A DNA stretch of 42,099 nucleotides from an uncultured Chitinophagales bacterium (GTDB lineage Bacteria; Bacteroidota; Bacteroidia; Chitinophagales; JAHDHT01): positions 1 to 42,099 of the forward strand of contig CALHDG010000197.1 in assembly GCA_938023075.1 (NCBI GenBank). The letters run 5' to 3'. Under the pieces are notes generated by a model. It saw only the letters and a program-made list of their open reading frames with translations. It searched no databases and was not told where the DNA came from. Below, piece by piece: positions 24,952 to 32,795 of the stretch. Each line of letters opens with the position of its first letter. The first letter of the stretch is position 1. Position numbers and translations under genes: made by a program.

Positions 24952-26262
24952 TTATTCTATGATTATTTTTTTATTGAATCGTTTATTGTCTTTTAAAATT
25001 TCTAAAATATACGTACCACCTTCACTTTGGCTAATGTTGATATCTTCGTCAAAAGTACCTTCAAAATTGTTGATGGTTTCGGTATAAATTTCCTTGCCGT
25101 TTATGTCGTAAATATTAATTTGTGTATCAGCAGGTTGTTCTACATCAAATTTTAAGTTAAATAAGCCTTTACTTGGATTAGGGAAAAATTCCAATTCATC
25201 AATTTCATTTGCATCAATTTTTAATAATTGAGCATTTGGACTGATGTCTTTTAAAGTTTTGACATCCTCATCATCCAAATCGGTAATCATAACCATTACC
25301 CTAGTAGAAGTTTTTTCACCATTTATATTTTCAACCTTTTCTTCTATCCACTTATCCATATGATTAAGGTCAAAATCTTCTCCATTAAACTTAAATTTTT
25401 TCAACTCTTCATCATTCAGCTTCCATTCGTGTTTTATAAACCGGTCATAGCCTTTCAATTCAACATTTGCCTTTTTCAATTTTCCATCCCTTTCATATTG
25501 TACTTCAATAAAATCCCCAGCCTCTTTTTGAGCAATGTAATCAATTACTTCATCTACACTTTCCATTTTTTCTCCATCAATGGTTTTAATGATATCGTTA
25601 GTTTCTAAACCAGCCTCTTTAGCACCCATATTATCGGAAACATTTTCAATTAAAATACCATCTTCTAAATCTTTAATGGTTACGCCCATCATGGGCTTTT
25701 TACTATCATATAAACTATTTACATCTAAATCCCAATCTTTTAACTTATGATTTAAATTTTCTTTCAATTGCTCCATATCCAACCACTCTTTAACATTTTC
25801 ATCTAAATTGTCAAATAAATTGTCCACGTCAAAATCTCCGTCATCAGGCATAAATTTGAATATGCGCATCTCCTTTTGATCATTTTCATTAATGTTAATA
25901 TCAATATCTAAATCTTTAGCTAACTGTTTCATTTGCTGCTTAAACTGTTCTACACTTTCGGCATCATCCGTATCCAATTGAATGTTAAAACTATTCTTCT
26001 CCTTATCTCCATCTATTTCAATATCTACATCAATTTCTTCACCGTTAATGTGTACATCATTGTCTTTTAATAATTCTTGTAATTCCAGATCATTTGGATC
26101 AGTAAAAATTTTATCAATGATTTGCTTCTCCCCATTAATATCTTTTTCAATTTTAATATGAATTTCAGTGTCCGTTTCTTGCGCAACCGCAATAGTTAAA
26201 CCGACGCATAAAAAAATTAAAATGATTAAAAAATTGTTGATAGAAAATAATCGCTTGACCAT
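24952..26262 (-). CDS. Secreted PDZ-domain protein with T9SS type A sorting tail
   Basis: A 436-residue protein: signal peptide (about 1-27, ending IAVAQ), a strongly acidic Asp/Glu/Lys region (30-185) with no recognised domain, a PDZ domain (about 188-268: PMMGVTIKDLEDGILIENVS, GLETNDIIKTIDGEKM) and a T9SS tail (about 355-436) with FFPNPSKGLFNLKF, IYDINGKEIYTE and the terminal KKIIIE. No protease domain is present, unlike most PDZ proteins of the envelope (DegP, CtpA). Probably anchored on the cell surface and binding peptide termini; partner unknown. It has its own terminator. Confidence 0.85.
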   Translation of the reverse strand: MVKRLFSINNFLIILIFLCVGLTIAVAQETDTEIHIKIEKDINGEKQIIDKIFTDPNDLELQELLKDNDVHINGEEIDVDIEIDGDKEKNSFNIQLDTDDAESVEQFKQQMKQLAKDLDIDININENDQKEMRIFKFMPDDGDFDVDNLFDNLDENVKEWLDMEQLKENLNHKLKDWDLDVNSLYDSKKPMMGVTIKDLEDGILIENVSDNMGAKEAGLETNDIIKTIDGEKMESVDEVIDYIAQKEAGDFIEVQYERDGKLKKANVELKGYDRFIKHEWKLNDEELKKFKFNGEDFDLNHMDKWIEEKVENINGEKTSTRVMVMITDLDDEDVKTLKDISPNAQLLKIDANEIDELEFFPNPSKGLFNLKFDVEQPADTQINIYDINGKEIYTETINNFEGTFDEDINISQSEGGTYILEILKDNKRFNKKIIIE

Positions 26263-26338
26263 AATTTAAAAATATTGATTTCTACAAAAATAAGGTTTCC
26301 TGATTTTAATTGATGTTAAACAAGTATTAATTGATGTT

Positions 26339-26451
26339 AAGGAATGTTGCAAAAATAAATTCACCAACTGTACTGATTCTTTTTCTCCTTGACTTACTTG
26401 AAAAAGCCTCCTCTTAGTGCAGGCAAAGCCTGAGTTTTTCGCATGTCTAAT
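26339..26451 (+). repeat. Second dispersed repeat family, partial copy
   Basis: AAGGAATG...AAAATAAATT, then GAAAAAGCCTCCTCTTAG and GTTTTTCGC, match in order the element at 31303-31464, but the right end is missing. Contains the small hairpin CAGGC-AAA-GCCTG. Confidence 0.5.
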
Positions 26452-26472
26452 ACTTGTTTCTGCGGATAAAAA

Positions 26473-26961
26473 TTAACTTTTACGCATCAAGTTTTTGTAA
26501 GTGGTTTCAAAGTCTTGATTAAAAATCTTTTTATCTTCTTGCCCTGTTATAGCATCGCCTAAACTACGAGCCTTCAGTTTATGCTTTTCGGCTTTTTCGG
26601 TATTTCCCTCCGCTAATTCGCATTTCCACATCATTTCTTCAGCATAAGCATAATCAAAATCTTTAATGCCTTCCGGGTTTTGTTGTGTAATATTCCAACA
26701 TCTATTGGCATAAATTAGAGCGGCATCGGGACTACCAAGTGCTAAAAATACACGGGCAATCAAATAAGCTCCACGCTGCTGGTTTATAGCCGTACCCGAC
26801 AAACGCCAATGGTGGTTACTGGCATGAGCTAAGTCAATTAGTTGATAACCTTCTTCAACTGTTATAGAAGGTTTATCTAACATTTTCCAAACCTCTTGAT
26901 TGAAATGTACTCCAAAATAGCGATTGACGGAAAAATCTAACGTATGTTGTTTAGGAATCAT
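26473..26961 (-). CDS. TPR-like conserved hypothetical protein
   Basis: A 162-residue cytoplasmic helical protein. FGVHFNQEVWKMLDKPSITV, LIDLAHASNHHWRLSGTAIN, QQRGAYLIARVFLALG, ALIYANRCWNITQQNPEGIK and DFDYAYAEEMMWKCELAEGN follow the pattern of a widespread single-domain family with two to three TPR-like helical hairpins and an invariant-looking HASNHHW. Function unknown. It has no close operon partner. Confidence 0.75.
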   Translation of the reverse strand: MIPKQHTLDFSVNRYFGVHFNQEVWKMLDKPSITVEEGYQLIDLAHASNHHWRLSGTAINQQRGAYLIARVFLALGSPDAALIYANRCWNITQQNPEGIKDFDYAYAEEMMWKCELAEGNTEKAEKHKLKARSLGDAITGQEDKKIFNQDFETTYKNLMRKS

Positions 26962-27044
26962 ATAGAATAATAATTATTATTTCTTCAAAAAAAATTGATC
27001 AATGTAATATTACGAATAAATTTTTAATTTTCATTGAAGTTAAA

Positions 27045-27626
27045 ATGCTACATTGCGCTACCATGCAAGTTAGCCGTAAAACGCTGTATTTATTAAGTTT
27101 ATTAACTTTAGTGGGTTTTCCATTATTAGCGTGGCTGGTATTGTGGTTTAGTAATAATATTTCTTTTATAGATATTTTTATACATGGTACAACGTTAACT
27201 GAACAACTTTGGCGTGGTTTAATATACGGTATGATAGCAGCTGCCAATGCGGTTTGGTTGGTCCGGTTAGATTTTTTGAAGCCGGTAACCGGTGTTTTTA
27301 AAGAACTATTAGGACACATTAATTTAAATTGGATAGATGTACTGTTCTTTTCATTTTGTGCCGGCGTGGGTGAAGAAATTTTCTTTAGAGGTGCTTTGCA
27401 ATATCACTTTGGCGTTTGGCTTACCGCATTTATTTTCATTTTAATTCACGGCTATTTATCAATTACCGATTGGCGTATTACACTCTATGGAATTTTAATG
27501 GTAATAATTGTTGCCGGCATGGGTTACCTGATGAACAACTACGGTATTTGGGCTGCCGCTATGGCACACTTTGTTTTTGATGTGGTGATGTTTGGGTATT
27601 TGATTAAGTATGATGCATTTGATTAA
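27045..27626 (+). CDS. CPBP-family intramembrane metalloprotease
   Basis: A 193-residue membrane protein (CAAX-protease/bacteriocin-processing family, Abi). Motif 1 is GVGEEIFFRG (EExxxR), motif 2 FILIHG (FxxxH), motif 3 HFVFDVVMF (HxxxD/N), all in membrane helices of the C-terminal half, so the zinc-type site appears complete. Two further helices lie near the N-terminus. The start may be ATG 27045 or ATG 27063; the latter gives a typical basic N-terminus (MQVSRKTLY). Substrate unknown; relatives process prenylated proteins or peptides or serve self-immunity. Confidence 0.88.
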   Translation: MLHCATMQVSRKTLYLLSLLTLVGFPLLAWLVLWFSNNISFIDIFIHGTTLTEQLWRGLIYGMIAAANAVWLVRLDFLKPVTGVFKELLGHINLNWIDVLFFSFCAGVGEEIFFRGALQYHFGVWLTAFIFILIHGYLSITDWRITLYGILMVIIVAGMGYLMNNYGIWAAAMAHFVFDVVMFGYLIKYDAFD

Positions 27627-27756
27627 ATGCCATAATTGTACTTTTTCGTGAAAATTGATGTTTATATTAAAATTATCTTATGTATGATTAAAGATGTTTA
27701 ACTAAAATTCGATATATTCGTATGATTTTTGTTATAATTTAACTAAAAAGATAAAA

Positions 27757-28062
27757 ATGAATATTATTAAACCCACATTTCGATCCGCTTTTAATCTGAT
27801 TAAAGATTCTTTGTTTGGCTTTGACGATGATATGGAATTAACACTAGAAGAAATTGAAGCGCAAATTAAGTTAAAAGAAAAAGATCATAATCCTATACTA
27901 GAAAAACAAAATGAAATTCCTCTTCATGGAAAAATAAATATTGAAACGTTATTTTTAAATTTGACGAAATCTAAAGAAGAGAAAAAGTTTCTTTATATTA
28001 AAACAACGTCTTTAGATGAGAATTTGTACTCACAGAACAGTATGAATTTGCTTTGTCGATGA
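27757..28062 (+). CDS. Small hypothetical protein (uncertain)
   Basis: A possible 101-residue protein beginning MNIIKPTFRSAFNLIKDSLF with a Glu/Lys-rich middle. ATG preceded by an AT-rich leader; no known domain recognised. The last ~21 codons overlap, antisense, the coathanger-like fragment at 27998-28289, so at least one of the two is shortened or false. Confidence 0.35.
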   Translation: MNIIKPTFRSAFNLIKDSLFGFDDDMELTLEEIEAQIKLKEKDHNPILEKQNEIPLHGKINIETLFLNLTKSKEEKKFLYIKTTSLDENLYSQNSMNLLCR

Positions 28063-28289
28063 TAGCTTCAAAGTCTGCTCCTTTCTCTACTTCAAAATTG
28101 TTATTTAAAATAATATAATCGCCTACCTTAAAATGGACACTTACCTTATCTACTATTAAACCTTTTGGAATGATTACTTTTTGAGCACAATAGATACTGG
28201 CACTCAAAAAATTGCCTATAAACAGTAGCTCTGCTATACAATTTCTTTCTCTTTCAGATAGTTGAATGATAACAATATCGCGAACATCT
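27998..28289 (-). pseudogene. Orphan coathanger-like beta-stack segment downstream of coaE
   Basis: The minus-strand frame reads GNFLSASIYCAQKVIIPKGL, then VSVHFKVGDYIILNNNFEVE and KGADFEAIIDKANSYC. This copies the pattern AxxxI...V...VxFxAGxxIxLxxGFxVxxGAxFxAxI found in coathanger-stack segments of Bacteroidota surface proteins. The open frame starts inside coaE in another register and has no signal peptide, so it is probably a stranded 3' fragment of a larger surface-protein gene. A small translated product cannot be excluded. Confidence 0.4.
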
Positions 28290-28880
28290 TCATCTTTTGG
28301 TTCTAAGTATCTGCTGATGTATTTCATTAATCTGAGGAATGATTGCTCGTACCTCATCATTATAAATACAATACTGAGCTAATTCTTTTTTTTGCTCGTC
28401 GCTCCATTGTTTATTCATCCGGTTTTTGATGCTTTTTTCGTCTGTATCATCTCTCTGCATCACTCGTTTAATTCTTACTGTTTGCGGAGCTATTACCAAA
28501 ATAGTGGTATCTAAAGCTTGATAAGAGCCGGTTTCAAATAACAAAGCCGCTTCTTTAATTGCATAAGGATGTTGTTGCTGTTTCGCAAACCAAGCGCTGC
28601 CATGTTCAAAAACCGCCGGATGCACAATTTGATTCAATTGATTCAACTTTTCTTGATTATTAAATACAATGTCAGCAAGGGCTTTTCGGTCTAATTGATT
28701 GTTTTTATAGATATGAGCACCAAATATATTTTTTATAGAATTAATAAGGGTTTCATCGGTTTGCATTAAATATTTGGCATAATAATCTGCATTATATAGC
28801 GGTATAGCCAATAAATTAAAAATACGGCAAACCAACGATTTGCCTGCCCCAATACCTCCGGTAATGCCTACTTTAATCAT
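28290..28880 (-). CDS. coaE: Dephospho-CoA kinase
   Basis: Last step of coenzyme A synthesis (EC 2.7.1.24), cytosolic. P-loop GITGGIGAGKS (5-15), IPLYNADYYAKYLM-type substrate region (about 26-39), HPAVF (about 86), ALLFETGSYQALD (about 112-124) and QRDDTDEKSIKNRMNKQ (lid, about 141-157) are diagnostic. Full length at 196 residues. Its ATG overlaps the ybbR stop by 4 bp, so the two are translated from one message. Confidence 0.96.
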   Translation of the reverse strand: MIKVGITGGIGAGKSLVCRIFNLLAIPLYNADYYAKYLMQTDETLINSIKNIFGAHIYKNNQLDRKALADIVFNNQEKLNQLNQIVHPAVFEHGSAWFAKQQQHPYAIKEAALLFETGSYQALDTTILVIAPQTVRIKRVMQRDDTDEKSIKNRMNKQWSDEQKKELAQYCIYNDEVRAIIPQINEIHQQILRTKR

Positions 28881-29776
28881 TCGTTTTCAAATAGTATATA
28901 ATCCACTTCATTCGGGTAAAAGTTAACTTGTTTTGCAAATTCATGTTGTCTAACCATAGCCACATCAATTTTTCCTTTATATGCATTGTTTTTATAATCG
29001 GCTTCCAATCTAAAATCTTCCGGTACTATATTATCATACTCGTCTACCGGCACCAAACATTTTAATTCTACCGATTGAGGAATCATCAAAAAGTTTATTT
29101 CGCTGGCATTCACTAAAACTACCGGAATATCCATTTTCTTTTCGGTGTACTGAACCACATCAATTTTAACATCTATCAAGTAGTCATCTTCGTTTAAAAT
29201 AACGTTATCCACTACAATAATTTCTACGGTTTTATTAACTGTTTTTGTCAAGTCGTTTAACCGCAAAGTATCGGTATGCCAATGGTCAATGGGCTCAACA
29301 ACTGATTTTGCCCCGGTTATAGTTACTGAATCTGGAGCAAGTTTAATCAGCCCTTTTTGAAAATAGCCATCTTTAAATGTAAGTTGATGATTTAGTATAA
29401 CCGGCACTTTTTTAATGTATTTTTTTTCAAACTGAACCGCAATACTTTCAGGTTCAATATTTCGTATTTTTACCTTAACCTGATTCGGAATCTGATTGAA
29501 CAATGCTTTTTTAAGATCATCTTCAGATATTAAATTGTTTTCAACGGTAGATAAATCAACTAATATTGTATTAGATCGTTGTCTGTTGTATTTAAACAAA
29601 TCCCAACCAAAAGCCTCTAATTCGGCAGTTAACGTGTTGGGTAATTTAATTGCCGGTACTTTATCTTCCGGCATTTTAGGATAGGCAATTCTAAACTCAT
29701 ATTTGGTATTAAAGGTTTCATTTAAAGAAGTAAATACCCAAGTGCCCGAAGCAACTATCAGGCAAAACACCAACAT
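28877..29776 (-). CDS. YbbR-like domain protein
   Basis: A 299-residue protein with one N-terminal membrane helix (about 1-17) and tandem YbbR-like beta domains outside (IRNIEPESIAVQFEKKYIKK, VPVILNHQLTFKDGYFQ, VTITGAKSVVEPIDHWHT). In Firmicutes the YbbR protein CdaR controls a c-di-AMP cyclase; no cyclase is seen here. The ATG at 29776 leaves almost no cytoplasmic residues; an upstream in-frame non-ATG start would add FKNVNKR, a normal basic N-terminus. Gene order yajC-ybbR-coaE is typical for the phylum. Confidence 0.85.
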   Translation of the reverse strand: MLVFCLIVASGTWVFTSLNETFNTKYEFRIAYPKMPEDKVPAIKLPNTLTAELEAFGWDLFKYNRQRSNTILVDLSTVENNLISEDDLKKALFNQIPNQVKVKIRNIEPESIAVQFEKKYIKKVPVILNHQLTFKDGYFQKGLIKLAPDSVTITGAKSVVEPIDHWHTDTLRLNDLTKTVNKTVEIIVVDNVILNEDDYLIDVKIDVVQYTEKKMDIPVVLVNASEINFLMIPQSVELKCLVPVDEYDNIVPEDFRLEADYKNNAYKGKIDVAMVRQHEFAKQVNFYPNEVDYILFENE

Positions 29777-29805
29777 TCGTTTATTTACATTTTTAAACAG
29801 AGCGC

Positions 29806-30129
29806 CTATTCTTTCGTTTTATTGATTGCCAAAACTTTAGAAAAATCGACTGATATGAAAGATTTTTCAACCCTTATTTTGGTATTGCTGTCTAACTCTA
29901 ACAGTACCGTGTTTTCTTCAACTTTAGCAATTTTACCGTGTATGCCTCCATTGGTAACCACTTTATCACCTTTTTGTAGTTCGTTTATAAAATTGCGTTG
30001 GTCTTTCATCTTTTTTTGCTGCGGACGGATCATAAAAAAATACATGATGCCAAAAACAGCTGCTAAAAATGCAAAGCTTACCATGGGGTTGCCTCCTTCG
30101 GCAGGGGTTAACAATAACAAATAATGCAT
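29806..30129 (-). CDS. yajC: Preprotein translocase subunit YajC
   Basis: Accessory inner-membrane subunit of the SecDF-YajC complex. One membrane helix (MVSFAFLAAVFGIMYFFMI), then the signature RPQQKKMKDQRNFINELQKG and GDKVVTNGGIHGKIAKV. The ATG at 30129 is preferred to a GTG at 30135 that overlaps the DUF1573 stop codon. Confidence 0.95.
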   Translation of the reverse strand: MHYLLLLTPAEGGNPMVSFAFLAAVFGIMYFFMIRPQQKKMKDQRNFINELQKGDKVVTNGGIHGKIAKVEENTVLLELDSNTKIRVEKSFISVDFSKVLAINKTKE

Positions 30130-30134
30130 AATCA

Positions 30135-31130
30135 CTATGGCTTTTCTTTTTTGTCTGTATCAATTGGTTTTTTAGGCTTGGGTACGGGTAAAAAATAATC
30201 AATCTCTCCGTCCTTCGCCGATTTTTTGGTGCTTTCCTTTGCGTCGGTCTTATTTTCTTTAGTGGCGTTTTCCTTTTGTTTGTTATTAGAAGTCTCTTTA
30301 TTATTTTTTGTGTTGTTCTTTAAAGCATGTTGTTTTTTATCAGCTTTCTTTTTTAATTTTAAACTATCTCTTTCCGCTTTTTTAGTGGCTTTTTTAATTG
30401 AATCTAACTTTACAGAATCTACTAATTCTTTTTTCTTTGGGCGGTTATATACTTCACCGGTTAAATACAAAGTAGTATAGTTTGGTTCGGTATTGGCTTT
30501 AATGGTAATGCTTTTCTTTTGCGTATTTAGTTTGCCTTTAGTGGCAAAAACAGCTTGTATAAAAGCACGTTGTCCTGGTTTAATTGGTTTTTTAGGATAT
30601 TCAGGTACGGTACAACCACAACTTGAACTAGCCTCCGAAATAATGGCAGGTGCATCACCATTGTTTACAAAATAAAATTTATGGCTTACCGTATCGCCAT
30701 GGTCAACCACTCCAAAATCGTAAGTTTTATAGTCAAAAACCAATTCCGGTAAAGGTTCTTTTTTTTCAGTTTTCTTTTTTGAGGCTGTTTTTGAATTAGA
30801 TACTAACTTAGCCGATAATTTTTCATCGTTATCAGCTTTCTTTTTTTTGGGTATAGAAGCCGGTTTTTTAGGTTGAGGTTTTGCTCGAGGCTGTTCAACT
30901 TTAATTTCTTTTTTTACTTCATTGGTTTGATCAATTGTACGCTTGGTAATCAACTCTTTTTCAGAACTAGTCTCCGAAACAGAAGAATTATCTGAAGTAC
31001 TTAAGTTAGCATCACTGTTTTTTATTTGATTAGCAGACTGCTTTTCAACAACTCCTTTTTTTTCCGGTTCGCTTTGGCAAGCCGAAAAACCAATTAACAC
31101 TACTAACAATATCAAAAAATAATGATTCAT
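30135..31130 (-). CDS. DUF1573-domain lipoprotein
   Basis: A 331-residue protein: lipoprotein signal with lipobox GFSAC (Cys about 19), a long Lys/Ser-rich linker (20-125), one DUF1573 Ig-like domain (about 128-225: FDYKTYDFGVVDHGDTVSHK, FYFVNNGDAPAIISEASSSC, GCTVPEYPKKPIKPG) and a very Lys-rich tail (230-331). The CGC site and strand pattern are typical. Envelope-located; function unknown. Its stop lies 5 bp before the yajC ATG, so it is part of the yajC-ybbR-coaE unit. Confidence 0.88.
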   Translation of the reverse strand: MNHYFLILLVVLIGFSACQSEPEKKGVVEKQSANQIKNSDANLSTSDNSSVSETSSEKELITKRTIDQTNEVKKEIKVEQPRAKPQPKKPASIPKKKKADNDEKLSAKLVSNSKTASKKKTEKKEPLPELVFDYKTYDFGVVDHGDTVSHKFYFVNNGDAPAIISEASSSCGCTVPEYPKKPIKPGQRAFIQAVFATKGKLNTQKKSITIKANTEPNYTTLYLTGEVYNRPKKKELVDSVKLDSIKKATKKAERDSLKLKKKADKKQHALKNNTKNNKETSNNKQKENATKENKTDAKESTKKSAKDGEIDYFLPVPKPKKPIDTDKKEKP

Positions 31131-31514
31131 AATTAACTTATGTAATGAATGTAAATTTAAAAAAGACGCTCACAATAACGGTTTAAGTAATTTAGCTAAT
31201 ATTTAGATTTAAAAGCATTTGATAGATACTAATTTTTTCCTTAAAGAATATTAAAACGCGAATCTACTATAATTTTATGCTAAATTATTGTCAATTTGTT
31301 ACTGAGGAATGAGAAAAAAATAAATTTGCATTCTGACTTTGCAATTTTCTGATATACTTCGTTGAAAAGCCTCGTCTTAGCCCCACTATGACTACGTTTT
31401 TCGCCTCGTCTATCAAAAAATTGCTTTATCATTGTTGGTAAATTTATTTTCTCATCATCCTTCAATAGTTTGTCAAGTCAATAACATTAATTTATTCTGC
31501 TAATAAAAACTAAT
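31131..31514. other. Non-coding gap between nusB and the DUF1573 gene
   Basis: Largely filled by the small inverted-repeat-bounded element at 31303-31464. The remainder is AT-rich and must hold the promoter of the DUF1573-yajC-ybbR-coaE unit, although no clear box was found. Confidence 0.5.
31303..31464 (+). repeat. Second dispersed repeat family, inverted-repeat-bounded copy
   Basis: About 162 bp with imperfect inverted ends: TGAGGAATGAG...AAATAAATTT (31303-31326) and AAATTTATTTTCTCATCATCCTTCA-like right end (31440-31464). The centre carries GAAAAGCCTCGTCTTAG and GTTTTTCGC, also found in order at 26339-26451 and, weakly, near 11952-11990. Looks like a miniature element; no coding capacity. 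Confidence 0.5.
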
Positions 31515-32465
31515 TTACATGTCTACCAAACCTCTACCCGCTTTTTTAATTTTTCCTTCCGCTTTTAGGGTTTTCATCAATTTATCTAATATACCATTTA
31601 CAAAATCTTTACTTTTTGGGGTGCTGTACAATTTAGATAGTTCAATGTATTCATTAATGGTAACTTTTAATGGAATTTCTGAAAATTCGCAGAACTCGCA
31701 AATGGCTAACTTTAATATCATAATGTCAACCGTGGTAACCCGTTCTAAATCCCAGTTTTTCAAAAAAGGCTCAATTATTTGTTCGTACTCCGTTCTGTTT
31801 CGCAGTGTTTTAATTAATAATGATTCCGCAAAAAATATACTTTCTTTATTAATTGGCTGATAAATATCATAAAAAGCAACCGGATCACTTTTCAAGTTTC
31901 TAATGGTATCGTTCATGTTTTTGTATACATATTCCCGGTCATCGTACCAATTGATATAGTGATCTTCTAAAAAACTTTTAAACAGCGAACTTTTTAAGAG
32001 CAATTTGTTAAATATATAAATCAGTATTCTTTTATGTTGATCATATTGCAGGCTATTCGCATCAGCATTTATATATTCTTCGTATTTTTTCTTTTTTACC
32101 AAGTCGTTAAACATGGTTTTTAAATCATCCTCTTTAACAATGTACTGCTGTTTTTCACTTTCTACTTTTTTTTCAAAAGCTATATCATTTTTCAAGGCAA
32201 CTATTATAGGGTTATTAGCTAAATTCAGCGAATAATTAACATCTTCGTTAGATTTAATGTGCTTGGCTTCTAAGCGCTCTTTGTAGTTAACATTATACAA
32301 GCAAAGCCTAACAATAAACTGCCAACACAGTAAGTAAGATTTGTAATAATTATTAATGTAGGTATGCAATAACGATTTGGAGTATTGTATCGTAATTTCT
32401 TGTTGATGCTCGGTGCTGTATACCGCTTGTAATACTTTTATCCTTAAAAGTCGCCTGTTTAACAT
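31515..32465 (-). CDS. nusB: Transcription antitermination factor NusB (long Bacteroidota form)
   Basis: A 316-residue protein, about twice the E. coli size. It opens with MLNRRLLRIKVLQAVYSTEH, the NusB helix 1 motif, has a ~150-residue helical insert, and the classical NusB domain at the C-terminus (about 165-300): ESLLIKTLRNRTEYEQII, WDLERVTTVDIMILKLAICE, VTINEYIELSKLYSTPKSKD, FVNGILDKL. NusB with NusE binds boxA RNA in rRNA antitermination. The long form is usual in this phylum. Divergent from the ABC exporter gene. Confidence 0.92.
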   Translation of the reverse strand: MLNRRLLRIKVLQAVYSTEHQQEITIQYSKSLLHTYINNYYKSYLLCWQFIVRLCLYNVNYKERLEAKHIKSNEDVNYSLNLANNPIIVALKNDIAFEKKVESEKQQYIVKEDDLKTMFNDLVKKKKYEEYINADANSLQYDQHKRILIYIFNKLLLKSSLFKSFLEDHYINWYDDREYVYKNMNDTIRNLKSDPVAFYDIYQPINKESIFFAESLLIKTLRNRTEYEQIIEPFLKNWDLERVTTVDIMILKLAICEFCEFSEIPLKVTINEYIELSKLYSTPKSKDFVNGILDKLMKTLKAEGKIKKAGRGLVDM

Positions 32466-32795
32466 GGTTCTTCCCTCATCATAAATTTTCCTGTCATTAA
32501 ATAAAAGAACTATTTTATATAAATATTTTTAAGAAGCGAAACATTAGATTATCGAATATAGTACAGTCTTGCTTTCCGCTCAAATCTTTCTTTACAGTTC
32601 ATTACTCAAATGGATGTCTACTATATTCAAAGCTATTTAAAATCAATTATCTCGTCTCTAAACAAAGAATATTAATTTATTATTTGCTTAGTTGATCAAA
32701 CAAATATTTGTTAAACAAAATTATTGTTTACCTTGCAAAAATATAACCTTTCTTTTACTATGCAAGTTTAATAAATGAAACGCATAAATATATAA
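32466..32795. other. Divergent promoter region of nusB and the ABC exporter, with an RNA-element remnant
   Basis: No gene. At 32533-32586 the minus strand reads ATTTGAGCGGAAAGC...GTTTCGCTTC, matching the 3' half of the Flavo-1-like element; the CCCCGATT half is absent, so it is a decayed fragment, the only one in reverse orientation. Confidence 0.4.

Noticed and set aside
31280-31465. Minus-strand open frame of 61 codons
   Set aside because: It coincides with the 162-bp inverted-repeat element and has no protein-like features.
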